From Nocardia australiensis (GTDB taxonomy: Bacteria > Actinomycetota > Actinomycetes > Mycobacteriales > Mycobacteriaceae), in assembly GCF_020733705.1 (NCBI RefSeq), contig NZ_JAJFZM010000002.1, forward strand, positions 248,001 through 312,000: a stretch of 64,000 nucleotides of DNA, written 5' to 3'. The notes under the pieces were generated by a model. That model was not told where the DNA came from. It made no database searches and saw nothing but the letters and a program-made list of their open reading frames with translations. This document shows positions 16,296 through 24,257 of this stretch, piece after piece; positions within the stretch are counted from its first letter, which is position 1, and each line of letters opens with the position of its first letter. Made by a program: the position numbers and the translations under genes.

Positions 16296-17423
16296 TCAGT
16301 AATAGATCGTCGATCTGATGATCTTGTTGATGAGGGCGCCGGCAGGATTTGTCCACCGCTGTTCGTCGGTGAGGATCAGCATCTCCCCGAGTGATCCGCT
16401 TCGTATGCGGCAGTCGAGCAGCCGTGCGCTACAGGTCACGGTGTCGCCGATCTCCATCGGGGTGTAGAAATGAACATCGATGCCGCCGTTGAGGACCCGC
16501 GTGCCTGGTGTTTCCCCTACGGCCGGCATCCACGGAAACTCTGCGGGCCGGTAGTGCGGGTTCCATGCGAATGGATTGAACAGGCGTGGAACGGCCGGTG
16601 AGTGTGTCCATTCGGCGTTGATGTCGCGGGCGGCCCATGCGATCGCAATGCGCCACCGCATGACGTCATTCGCTCCGATGGGCCAGCTGTGAATGGGATC
16701 GGAGGTGCGGTGCAACCAGTGTTCGATACCGAGTTGGCGGGCGGTTGCGGCATCAGGCTCAGGTGGCCGGGTGCCTTGATCGGCGGCTTCTGACGGCCGC
16801 GCGCCGCTGGGCGTGAGAATCGCTCTCCCGGGCGCACATTCTTCGTCGCGTTGGTTGCGGACGCCCATCCTGACCACGATCGCGGCGGTGGCGTCGTCCA
16901 TGGGTTCTGGTACGGCCCAGGCTGTGAGCCTGTCACCTAGGATGTCGAGTTCGGTGAGACGACACTGATACCGGGCAACTTGCAGGTCGGGAGGAACGCA
17001 GCAGTCAAGCATGGCGTTTTGATACTGGAACCGTAAATTGCCCATGCCCACCGCGCCTGGCAACCCGACCGCCTTGGCTTTGTCGGGATGACTGTGGGCG
17101 GAGAAGAATTCGTCGTTGACAGCGGCGAAGCGTTCCCAACCTTCGGCGGTGGAATCCCATGTGCGCGACCATGTCCGGCGGTGCGCAGCGGAGTCGTTGC
17201 TGCTGTTAGCACGCGACGACTGTGTGGAAGCTGGTAATTCGCTTATCGCGTGGACGGGGCAGTCCAGGATGGCCCGGCGGACGCCGTCGCGGTGGTCGGC
17301 ACTGATCGGCCGACCGTTGCGGGTCGCTGCGTAGCCCCAGTCGTCGAGTGAGAAGACCTCCGGCGCATGCGTTGCACACGGGCCGAAACCATCGCAGATG
17401 GTCTTGTCGAGTTTGATGCGCAT
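16296..17423 (-). CDS. [3Fe-4S] ferredoxin fused to a MaoC-like/hotdog domain
   Basis: 375 residues. Residues 1-63 are a small P450-type ferredoxin: C10, C16 and C55-P (CDGFGPC ... LDCPVHA). Position 13, often Cys in [4Fe-4S] relatives, is Phe, which predicts a [3Fe-4S] cluster. A polar linker (about 64-85) leads to a region of about 290 residues resembling MaoC-type dehydratase N-domains or hotdog folds (GNLRFQYQNAMLDC, then TPMEIGDTVTCSARLLDCRI and LGEMLILTDEQRWTNPAG). I know of no such fusion; the pairing suggests the ferredoxin is tethered to the enzyme that handles an acyl-CoA product. ATG 17423 lies 15 bases after the flavoprotein gene. Ferredoxin part certain, C-terminal part fairly sure. 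Confidence 0.75.
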   Translation of the reverse strand: MRIKLDKTICDGFGPCATHAPEVFSLDDWGYAATRNGRPISADHRDGVRRAILDCPVHAISELPASTQSSRANSSNDSAAHRRTWSRTWDSTAEGWERFAAVNDEFFSAHSHPDKAKAVGLPGAVGMGNLRFQYQNAMLDCCVPPDLQVARYQCRLTELDILGDRLTAWAVPEPMDDATAAIVVRMGVRNQRDEECAPGRAILTPSGARPSEAADQGTRPPEPDAATARQLGIEHWLHRTSDPIHSWPIGANDVMRWRIAIAWAARDINAEWTHSPAVPRLFNPFAWNPHYRPAEFPWMPAVGETPGTRVLNGGIDVHFYTPMEIGDTVTCSARLLDCRIRSGSLGEMLILTDEQRWTNPAGALINKIIRSTIYY

Positions 17424-17438
17424 GGGTGGTGGCCTTCG

Positions 17439-18776
17439 TCAGAGGTGGACTGCCAGTTCGCAGGGGGCGAGACTTACTGCGAACGGCGCCGGCTGATAGT
17501 CGTCGCGGGTGGATTCGCATGCGCCACAAACGCTGCCGAGGTGTTGGATGATCAGGGTGTCGAACTGGTGAAGTAGCGTGGCAGCGACCGTGGTCGCGCC
17601 GTCGAGCGTGCCGCAGGCGCCGCGCCCGCGTAGTTCCCGGGACCATCGCCGCAGGATGTCGACATCTCCGTGGGTTGCCTGTCCGTTGGTCAGGGCGCGC
17701 AACGTCTGGCTCATCGCTGCGGTGCCGTTGAAGCAGGAGCCGCACTGTGCCGCGTTCTGCTCTGCAAAGAAATCCATGATCGCGCTGGCGACGGCTATGG
17801 GGCATTCCTCCGCGTCGAGCAGGCTCACCGCGCCGCATCCGAGGCCGGCGCCGCGCGCTGCCAGGTCGGCGTACCCGAGCGGGGTGCCGAGGATCGCCGG
17901 CGTGTGCAGGCCTCCGAAGTACCCCCCGACAATCAGTCCCGGGGAATTCGTGGCGTTCAATCCGATCGCTCCTAGAACGTCGGACAGTGTGGTGCCGAAC
18001 GGCACTTCGCAGAGGTGCGCTTCGCTTCGGGTGGTCAGTGTCAGCAGTAGGGTTCCGGCATCGGCTGTGGTGCCCACGGATGCGTAGTCTTCGAGGCCCA
18101 GGGTGTTGAGCAAGGCGAGTTGAGCAAGGGTTTCGACGTTGCTCACTACTGTCGGACGTTCGTGAACGCCGCTCTCGGTCGGGCGGGGCGGCTTGTCGGC
18201 GGGTAGGGCCGGTCCGCCCTCTAGCGCGCGGATGACTGCTGTCTCCTCACCGGCAACATACGTACGCTGAACCCGCACCACTTCCAGGTCGAGGTCGGGT
18301 CGCGTCGTCGAACGGGCAAAGTCGGTGCGGGCTTCCACCACACTGGCCTCGCATTCTGGATCCGAGACATAGATGTATCCCGTGTCCGCTCCGCTCAGAG
18401 CGGCGGCGATCGACAGGCCGTCGATGACGAGTGAAGGCCGATGGGCCAGTAGCCAACGGTCTTTCACCGATGACGGCTCGCCCTCTTCACCGTTGGCCAC
18501 GACGATGACTTCACCCGATGACCGCTGGACCGCGGCGAGTTTCTTGGCGAGGGGGTACCCGGCTCCGCCGCGGCCACGTATGCAGGCCCGGTCGATCTCT
18601 TCGAGCAGTGCTGCACGCGTCGCCAAGGGTGCATATCCGCCGTGTGCGAGATAGGCGTCGTGAGACTCGCGGTGTTGATCGCCTGAAAGGATGCGATCGC
18701 GAACGTTGTCATACCGCAGCGTCGTGCTCAATACACGGGGCAAGCTGAGCCGTTGTGGTGCTTCGGATTGCTGCAT
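17439..18776 (-). CDS. NuoF-like NADH dehydrogenase flavoprotein (stand-alone)
   Basis: 445 residues with the order of complex I 51-kDa subunits: FMN/NADH region (IRGRGGAGYPLAKKL near residue 70, then VVANGEEGEPSSVKDRWLL), an SLBB domain (CEVPFGTTLSDVLGAIGL), then an iron-sulfur region. The usual CGxCxPCxxG cluster motif is shortened to CGSCFNG, losing one cysteine, although further cysteines follow (GRGACGTL and VCGACES), so the cluster may be ligated differently. It is far from, and unlike, the true nuoF at 53812. Next to two ferredoxin genes, it is best read as an NADH:ferredoxin reductase. Confidence 0.83.
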   Translation of the reverse strand: MQQSEAPQRLSLPRVLSTTLRYDNVRDRILSGDQHRESHDAYLAHGGYAPLATRAALLEEIDRACIRGRGGAGYPLAKKLAAVQRSSGEVIVVANGEEGEPSSVKDRWLLAHRPSLVIDGLSIAAALSGADTGYIYVSDPECEASVVEARTDFARSTTRPDLDLEVVRVQRTYVAGEETAVIRALEGGPALPADKPPRPTESGVHERPTVVSNVETLAQLALLNTLGLEDYASVGTTADAGTLLLTLTTRSEAHLCEVPFGTTLSDVLGAIGLNATNSPGLIVGGYFGGLHTPAILGTPLGYADLAARGAGLGCGAVSLLDAEECPIAVASAIMDFFAEQNAAQCGSCFNGTAAMSQTLRALTNGQATHGDVDILRRWSRELRGRGACGTLDGATTVAATLLHQFDTLIIQHLGSVCGACESTRDDYQPAPFAVSLAPCELAVHL

Positions 18777-18788
18777 GTCGATGGCGTC

Positions 18789-19175
18789 CTATGCCGTAAC
18801 GATGATCTTGCCGTCATCGATCCGGACGGCGTAGACGGGTACAGATACGCCTGGTTCGACGACGGGTTCGCCGGTGGCGATTTCGAAGCCCCACTGATGC
18901 CACGGGCAGTAGACGAATTCACCGTCTCGCACCTCGACGGCACCGCCGGGGGCCTCGGGGCGGGCTTGGGTGACACCTCGGGTGCGCCCTAGGCACAGTG
19001 GACCTCCCTCGTGGGGGCAGTAGTTGGCGATTGCGTGTAGCCGCCCGGCGATGTTGTAGACGCCGACCCCGTGACGCCCGATCGGCGCGATGATTCGGTG
19101 GCCTGGCGGTAGCTCTTCTGCCAATCCGACGACGTGCTCGCGACCGTGGATAGGGACAGCCGGTGTGGTGGTCAT
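18789..19175 (-). CDS. Rieske [2Fe-2S] ferredoxin
   Basis: 128 residues, a single Rieske domain. Cluster ligands are C53/H55 (CPHEGGPL) and C90/H93 (CPWHQWGF). The length fits the ferredoxin component of multicomponent oxygenases rather than a terminal oxygenase. ATG 19175 overlaps the stop of the amidohydrolase gene by one base (TGATG), and the NuoF-like gene starts 12 bases downstream, so the three are translationally coupled. Likely electron carrier between the NuoF-like reductase and an oxygenase of the island. Confidence 0.88.
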   Translation of the reverse strand: MTTTPAVPIHGREHVVGLAEELPPGHRIIAPIGRHGVGVYNIAGRLHAIANYCPHEGGPLCLGRTRGVTQARPEAPGGAVEVRDGEFVYCPWHQWGFEIATGEPVVEPGVSVPVYAVRIDDGKIIVTA

Positions 19176-20329
19176 CAGATCGGCCTTCGCTGATTCGCGA
19201 TGGCGGGAAGGTGCTTCGGAAGCCGAAAAACGTTCAACGCGTTGGTTGCCATGATCTGCTCGCGCCATCGTGCCGGCAGGTGTTTGGCGAGCCACTGAGG
19301 GTCGTCGAAGGTCCAGTGGGGGTAGTCAGACGAGTACATCAGCAGGCGGTCAGCGCCCATCCACTCCAGCGCGTTGGCAAGTTCGATCTTGTCGTCGGGA
19401 TAGTCCAACGGTTGTGTGGTGAACCAGATGTTGTCGTAGACGTACTCCGAGGGGCGGCGGCGCGGCAGGGGTTCGGGTCCCTTGAAATTCATGTCGAACG
19501 CGGCGTCCATGCGCCACAGCAGCGGCAGTATCCAGTTGAATCCGTGTTCGATGAGCACGATTTGGAGCGTGGGGAATCTATCGAAGACCCCGTCGAAGAT
19601 GAGGCTGACGACTTGGTTGGCTGCGAGCATCGAGTAGCCGACCATCATGTCGTGGTTGTAGGTCATGAATCCCACCGGCGACATCGGCAGGTCATGATGT
19701 TGGCCGCGGTTGAGATGGCAAGCGACGGGAAGTCCGTGGTTCACCGCTGCCTGCCAGACGGCATCGTATCGGGGGTGGCCCCACGCGGGTTTGGGCTCGG
19801 CATTGATGAGGACCTGCACCATGCGTGGATCATCGCCCCAGCGTTCGATCTCGGTGGCGGCGGCAATGGGGTCATCAACGGCAGCTGAGATTGATCCCTT
19901 GTAGCGACCGTGCCAGTTGGTCGAGTCGTGCAGCCAGCATGCTTCGAGCCATCTATTGAGGCCTTCGCAGATGTATTGGGTTTCTTGCTCGGTGTGCCCG
20001 ACGGTGATGAGCGGGGCCAGTATCGCGATATCTGATCCCGCTCCACGGATGAGCTGTTCGAACAGCAAGCCGGGATCAGATCCGGCGCAGTTGCCGTCGT
20101 CGGGGAAGGCGTCGGTGCGCATTGCCTGACTCCGGTTGTAGTCCGGCGGGTCGTAGTAGATGGGGTTGCCCGCCAGCTGGTTTCTGGTCGTGTAGAGCTC
20201 TCGGAACGCCGGAGCCAGGAACTGATCGAACTCCCCGAGTCTCGGTGTCGGGTGCACATCGTTGTCGACTACCCGCACCGGGGTGAGTGCGGTGGGCGGG
20301 GGCGTGGATCGCTCGCTGATCGTCGTCAC
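19175..20329 (-). CDS. Amidohydrolase family 2 (ACMSD-like) metalloenzyme
   Basis: 384 residues from GTG 20329. The N-terminal strand VVDNDVHPTPRLGEF carries a family-like DxDxHP metal motif. Later segments (LPVACHLNRGQH, IVLIEHGFNWILPLLWRMD, LLMYSSDYPHWTFDDP) supply the remaining His and Asp ligands of a TIM-barrel amidohydrolase of the ACMSD/gamma-resorcylate decarboxylase group. Such enzymes decarboxylate or hydrolyse ring compounds. The start overlaps the stop of the second amidohydrolase gene by four bases (GTGA). A longer reading upstream would only translate that neighbour out of frame. Confidence 0.85.
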   Translation of the reverse strand: MTTISERSTPPPTALTPVRVVDNDVHPTPRLGEFDQFLAPAFRELYTTRNQLAGNPIYYDPPDYNRSQAMRTDAFPDDGNCAGSDPGLLFEQLIRGAGSDIAILAPLITVGHTEQETQYICEGLNRWLEACWLHDSTNWHGRYKGSISAAVDDPIAAATEIERWGDDPRMVQVLINAEPKPAWGHPRYDAVWQAAVNHGLPVACHLNRGQHHDLPMSPVGFMTYNHDMMVGYSMLAANQVVSLIFDGVFDRFPTLQIVLIEHGFNWILPLLWRMDAAFDMNFKGPEPLPRRRPSEYVYDNIWFTTQPLDYPDDKIELANALEWMGADRLLMYSSDYPHWTFDDPQWLAKHLPARWREQIMATNALNVFRLPKHLPAIANQRRPI

Positions 20330-21477
20330 CGGTGGGCTCCATTCGGTTCGGTGCCGCGAGCCGATATGCCGTCGCCTCGCCGGTCGATGGCCGGTAGGCC
20401 GTACAAGCGTGCAGCGGTACCTCCAGCCACCCGGGCACTTTGAGCTGCGGTCCACCCGTCTGGAAGCCGGTCGGGAGTGACCATGTGCCATGCGGGATAA
20501 CTTGATCCGTAGAGCACGTGATGCTCCTTACCGGTCATGCGTAGCCATTCCGCCGCCATCGATGAGTGCGTCGGGCCGTCGAGGAGGCCGTGGACGAAAT
20601 AGACGTGGTCGCCGACATAGCGGCTCGGTAGTTGCGGAGCCCAGGGAGTCTGGTCCAGATGTGGCCGGCCGAAGGTGTCGAAACGCCAGAGAATCGGCGT
20701 CATCATGTCAGCGCCGCCGTCGGTGAAGACGATCTCGAGGTCCGGGAACTCCTCGAAGACACCCTCGGCGATCATGTTCAGCAGGTGCCACACGAATGCC
20801 AGAGGTTGATACAGGAAGTGGTGGCGGAAAGTTCGCGGGGGCCCGGAGGGGGTCGACGGGTGGGTCGTACCCATACCCGATTCGATGGCGATCGCCACGG
20901 GGAGGTCGTGATCGCAGGCCGCCCTCCACAAGGGCTTGAACCGGGCAGCTCCGAAGGGGTCGAGAGATTGCAGCGCAATACCCACCTGTGCGACCCGAGG
21001 ATGGTCAGCCCACCGGTCGATCTCGGCGACGGCGCCCTCGATGTCGCGGGTGTTGACACGGATGGTGCCGCGGAAATGCTCGCAGTACTCGCCGGCATCC
21101 AGCCAGCGTTCGACCAGCATGCGGTTGGTCGCCGCAAGGATCGCTGACCCTAGATGCCAGTCCGGGAGCAGCGTGGCCGCGCTCGCGGGATGCAGGATGG
21201 CGTAGTCGTTGCCGAGGGCGGTGATAATTTCGGCACCGACGGTACCTGGATCGGATCCCGGGTGGGGGTGTGTGCCGCGATCAACAATGTGCGACCGATC
21301 GACGTACTTCGGCCAGGGTGGTGCGTACCAAGAAACATCGACATGCGGGAATCCACGACTAGCGAAAGGCTCTGAAAGATAATCACGCAAGTCATCATCT
21401 GATTCGAAATGAATCTGCACCTTGGCGTCGACCTGCGGCGCATTAATGGAGAGAAGCTGGCGCCCTTGTTGTCTCAC
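20326..21477 (-). CDS. Second amidohydrolase family 2 protein, altered N-terminal metal motif
   Basis: 383 residues, paralogous in layout to the preceding amidohydrolase: EIDRWADHPRVAQVGIALQS, VAIAIESGMGTTHPS, IVFTDGGADMMTPILWRFD and VLYGSSYPAWHM match the barrel order. The usual DxDxHP at the start is replaced by AKVQIHFES, so the first metal ligands are changed and a His in the middle segment is partly lost (IAIESG instead of HxxRG). It may be a partner or scaffold subunit rather than an independent enzyme. First gene of the minus-strand operon; about 317 bases of spacer precede it. Confidence 0.8.
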   Translation of the reverse strand: MRQQGRQLLSINAPQVDAKVQIHFESDDDLRDYLSEPFASRGFPHVDVSWYAPPWPKYVDRSHIVDRGTHPHPGSDPGTVGAEIITALGNDYAILHPASAATLLPDWHLGSAILAATNRMLVERWLDAGEYCEHFRGTIRVNTRDIEGAVAEIDRWADHPRVAQVGIALQSLDPFGAARFKPLWRAACDHDLPVAIAIESGMGTTHPSTPSGPPRTFRHHFLYQPLAFVWHLLNMIAEGVFEEFPDLEIVFTDGGADMMTPILWRFDTFGRPHLDQTPWAPQLPSRYVGDHVYFVHGLLDGPTHSSMAAEWLRMTGKEHHVLYGSSYPAWHMVTPDRLPDGWTAAQSARVAGGTAARLYGLPAIDRRGDGISARGTEPNGAHR

Positions 21478-21794
21478 GCAAGATATGACAACACATCACA
21501 TTGACTGCTGGCAACAGCTATTGTAATTCATCAATGTGGGTTTCCAGCAATAAATAAAGAACACATTCTGGGCATGATAGAAAGCTGACAAAGTGGCCCA
21601 GAATGTTGTTGGCCATGTCGAGGTCGCCGCTGAACGCAGTCTTCAATGGAACTCCCTGGGCAGTGACGGATGACAGTTGGGACTATCACCGTCACCGCCC
21701 AGGGCCCCAAGTTCCCGATTCGAAACGGACTTTCTCCTGGTCGCGGATAATTGTTGTACCGTTGGCTACTCGGGGCTCGTATAAGCGATTCGCG
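21478..21794. other. Intergenic region upstream of the amidohydrolase operon
   Basis: No gene seen. An 11-bp perfect inverted repeat ACATTCTGGGC (21563-21573) / GCCCAGAATGT (21596-21606) with a 22-base loop, and a looser TGCTGG/CCAGCA pair (21506, 21544), lie in an AT-rich stretch before the amidohydrolase start. They are candidate regulatory sites for the left arm. Confidence 0.45.
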
Positions 21795-21968
21795 TCAAGC
21801 CGATCGCGAGGAATCAGATTCGGCTTCTTCGTGCAGCTCGAGCCAGCTTCGGAGCGCCTCGTCGACTATCTGCTGGACTGTGAGCTGATTACGAGCCGCG
21901 CACACCTTGACATCTCTGATCAGTTTCTCGGGAAGTCTGGTCGAAAACGTTTGTAAGTGGGCATCCAT
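21795..21968 (-). CDS. Small ribbon-helix-helix DNA-binding protein
   Basis: 57 residues from ATG 21968. A strand (LQTFSTRLPEKLI) then two helices (RDVKVCAARNQLTVQQIV and DEALRSWLELHEEA) give the ribbon-helix-helix (Arc/CopG/ParD) pattern; the tail is acidic. No toxin gene follows, so an antitoxin role is not supported. It sits between the two divergent arms of the island and reads toward the amidohydrolase operon, which makes it a candidate local regulator. Confidence 0.7.
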   Translation of the reverse strand: MDAHLQTFSTRLPEKLIRDVKVCAARNQLTVQQIVDEALRSWLELHEEAESDSSRSA

Positions 21969-22115
21969 CTGATTTGCATACCTTTCACTTGATCTCGACC
22001 GCCCTGCTGAGCGGCCTGCCCGGGCCGTACATCTGTGTTCGTCAGGCTGCAAACAATCTGACTCGGACCTGTTTTCCTGCTTTCCCAACACGAAGTTCAC
22101 CCATGTGTATGGTAG

Positions 22116-22137
22116 CCACCAAGCAAGCACTTGGTGG
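22116..22137. promoter_or_regulatory. 22-bp palindrome containing a KstR2-like motif
   Basis: CCACCAAG (22116-22123) and CTTGGTGG (22130-22137) are exact inverted repeats with a 6-base centre. Overlapping it, AGCAAGCACTTGGT (22122-22135) fits the published KstR2 consensus AnCAAGnnCTTGnT exactly. It lies 20 bases before the start of the ABC importer operon that also encodes a FadD3-like ligase, so a TetR-type acyl-CoA-responsive repressor probably binds here. Confidence 0.55.
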
Positions 22138-22157
22138 GCAAAGGAAAGGCATGCTGG

Positions 22158-23393
22158 ATGGTTCGCTGTTTGCGCAGCTCGACCGGTATAACGGCGTTGC
22201 TGGCACTGATCGTGGTGGCTGGATGCGGTGGCCCGAGACTCGGGGAAGAGGCCGAATCGGGCGGCCCGTTCCGGGTGTTCTTCACTGCCGACTTGACCGG
22301 GGCGTCGGCCGCACTGAGCCGGGGACTGCTCTCCGGGATGAGGGTCGCGGTCGACTCGGCGAACGCCGCGGGTGGGATCGGGGGGCGACCGGTAGTTCTC
22401 GACGTGAACAACGACCAGAACGATCCGACCAAAGCGGTGAGTGCGCTGCAAGAGCGCATCAACTCCGGTTCCGCGCCGAGCCTGGTCTATCCGGGCGGGT
22501 CGTCGGCGGTCGCCCTGTCCTTGCTCCCGATCACGACCCGCTCGGGCATTCTCAGTATGGGTGCCACGGTGGCGGCGCAGCTCAACGATCCGGCGAAGTT
22601 CCCGTACCACTTCGGGACCGCCGAGCCTACGGCCGCCTACATCCCGCCGTTCGTCGATGTCGCACGCTCGCACGGCTTCACCAAGATCGCCATGATCTAC
22701 TCCAACGATTCCACCGGTCGAGCCACCGAAGCCGGATACCGCCGCGACCTGCAGGCAGCAGGACTGGACTTTCAATCGGTGGGCTTCCCGGCGGACGCGC
22801 TGGATGTGACACCCCAGCTTGCGCAGTTGCAGGCCGGGCACCCAGATGCGCTGATCTTCGAAGGGTACGGAGCCCCAGCGCAATACATCATCCGTTCCCG
22901 CGCGGGTATGCGCTGGACCATACCGAGCTTTTCCACGCAGCTTTCTGCCACCTATCCCTTCGTGCACAACTTCTCGCCGGCCCAACTCGAGGGTGTGCGA
23001 GTGATCCAGGCGAACTGGACGGTCGACGAGGGCCGAACGCCCGCCGAAATGAGCACCTTTATCGCGCAGGTCAAACAGACCCCCGAAGGGCAGTCGTTGA
23101 CTGAGACCGGAGTGCGAATGCCCGTGGTTGCAGCGGCAACGGTCCAGCTGGTGAGCTACGCCGCCGCGCACAACGGCGGCAAGACCGACACTGAATCCCT
23201 CATCAAGGCGCTGTACAAGCTCCCTGTCGACGGTGCGGGCGCTACACCGTGGGTGACAGATTCGAAGGGCCCCAACATCTACCGGTTCACACCGGAGAAC
23301 CACTTTCTTACCGCCCCATCTCAAATGTTCGTCTATGTCGATCCCGGCGCATTCGACGCTCAGGGGATGTACGTGCCGGGGAAGCGCTCATGA
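22158..23393 (+). CDS. ABC importer substrate-binding lipoprotein, branched-chain amino acid type
   Basis: 411 residues. The signal peptide ends in a lipobox (ITALLALIVVAGC, lipidated Cys23), followed by a type I periplasmic-binding fold of the LivJ/K family (VFFTADLTGASAALSRGLLS, VVLDVNNDQNDPTKAVSALQ). ATG 22158 follows AAGGAAAGG; upstream TTG/GTG codons would put charged residues before the signal. First gene of a five-gene transcript with the permeases, ATPases and an acyl-CoA ligase, so its ligand is more likely an organic acid than an amino acid. Confidence 0.88.
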   Translation: MVRCLRSSTGITALLALIVVAGCGGPRLGEEAESGGPFRVFFTADLTGASAALSRGLLSGMRVAVDSANAAGGIGGRPVVLDVNNDQNDPTKAVSALQERINSGSAPSLVYPGGSSAVALSLLPITTRSGILSMGATVAAQLNDPAKFPYHFGTAEPTAAYIPPFVDVARSHGFTKIAMIYSNDSTGRATEAGYRRDLQAAGLDFQSVGFPADALDVTPQLAQLQAGHPDALIFEGYGAPAQYIIRSRAGMRWTIPSFSTQLSATYPFVHNFSPAQLEGVRVIQANWTVDEGRTPAEMSTFIAQVKQTPEGQSLTETGVRMPVVAAATVQLVSYAAAHNGGKTDTESLIKALYKLPVDGAGATPWVTDSKGPNIYRFTPENHFLTAPSQMFVYVDPGAFDAQGMYVPGKRS

Positions 23394-24256
23394 CCACCGT
23401 CTGGCAGGGCCTGGTACTGGGCAGTCTGTACGCGCTGGTTGCCGTCGGCTACAACATCGTGTTGTTGTCGGCATCAATCGTGAACTTCGCCTACGCCTTC
23501 ATCCTCGCTGCGGCGACGTATGTGGCGCACGTCTTGACGGTAGAAGTCGGGATGCCGTGGCCGGTGGCGGTCCTGCTGGGTGCTCTCACCCTGGCCCTGC
23601 TCAGTGCGGCAATTGAACTCTTCGCATTGCGCCGTTTGATCGCCCAGCACCGGCACCTCACCGCTCTCATCGTCACCATCGGTATCAGCCAAGTCATCGA
23701 GGGGACCATCATCGTGGTTTACGGTGACCAACCCAAAGCGGTCGAGACCGTGCTCAGTGGCAACACGATCGAGCTGCTCGGCGGCCTCGTTCGCCCCAAC
23801 GACCTTCTGATCATGGCGCTCGTAGTACTCGTTGCCATCGGGCTGCACCTGATGACCTCGCGCACCATGATCGGATTGGGGGCCTTGGCAAGCGCGGAAG
23901 ACTCCGATGCGGCCACCGCTCGCGGAATCAACGCCCAAGGCATCGGCATGGCCGCCTTCGCCCTCTCCGGCGCGATCGCGGGTGGACTCGGGCTCTTCGT
24001 GGCTGGAAACACCTACGCCGACCCCAACCTCGGACATTCCCTCGCGGTCCTCGGAATCGTCGCGGTGGTCATCGGCGGCGCGGGCAACCAACTCGGTGGA
24101 CTCATCGGCGGCATCGTCACCGGACTGATCGGTGCGGTAGCAGCCCGTTACCTGGGAGCCGAGTACTCCCAGGTCATGATCTTCGTTCTGCTCCTTGTCA
24201 TCTTGCTGATCAAGCCCAGCGGGTTCTTCGGGGCACCGGCGCAGAGGGCGGTCTGA
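23390..24256 (+). CDS. ABC permease, LivH family
   Basis: 288 residues, 7-8 hydrophobic segments. The family pattern is visible at the start (LVLGSLYALVAVGYNIVLLS, then IVNFAYAFILAAATY) and in the EAA-like loop region (ALASAEDSDAATARGINAQG). ATG overlaps the stop of the binding-protein gene (ATGA). Forms the first half of the membrane channel with the LivM part of the next gene. Confidence 0.88.
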   Translation: MTTVWQGLVLGSLYALVAVGYNIVLLSASIVNFAYAFILAAATYVAHVLTVEVGMPWPVAVLLGALTLALLSAAIELFALRRLIAQHRHLTALIVTIGISQVIEGTIIVVYGDQPKAVETVLSGNTIELLGGLVRPNDLLIMALVVLVAIGLHLMTSRTMIGLGALASAEDSDAATARGINAQGIGMAAFALSGAIAGGLGLFVAGNTYADPNLGHSLAVLGIVAVVIGGAGNQLGGLIGGIVTGLIGAVAARYLGAEYSQVMIFVLLLVILLIKPSGFFGAPAQRAV

Positions 24257-24257
24257 C

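Noticed and set aside
17439..18776. Treating the NuoF-like gene as part of respiratory complex I
   Set aside because: A canonical nuoF exists at 53812-55125, and this copy has an altered cluster motif and lies in an oxygenase-type cluster.
21795..21968. RHH gene as antitoxin of a toxin-antitoxin pair
   Set aside because: No toxin-like frame follows or precedes it within operon distance.
21795..23324. A 509-codon minus-strand frame reading through the binding-protein gene into the RHH gene
   Set aside because: Only its last 57 residues look like a protein family; the rest is antisense of the lipoprotein gene. The short RHH frame with its own ATG is kept.
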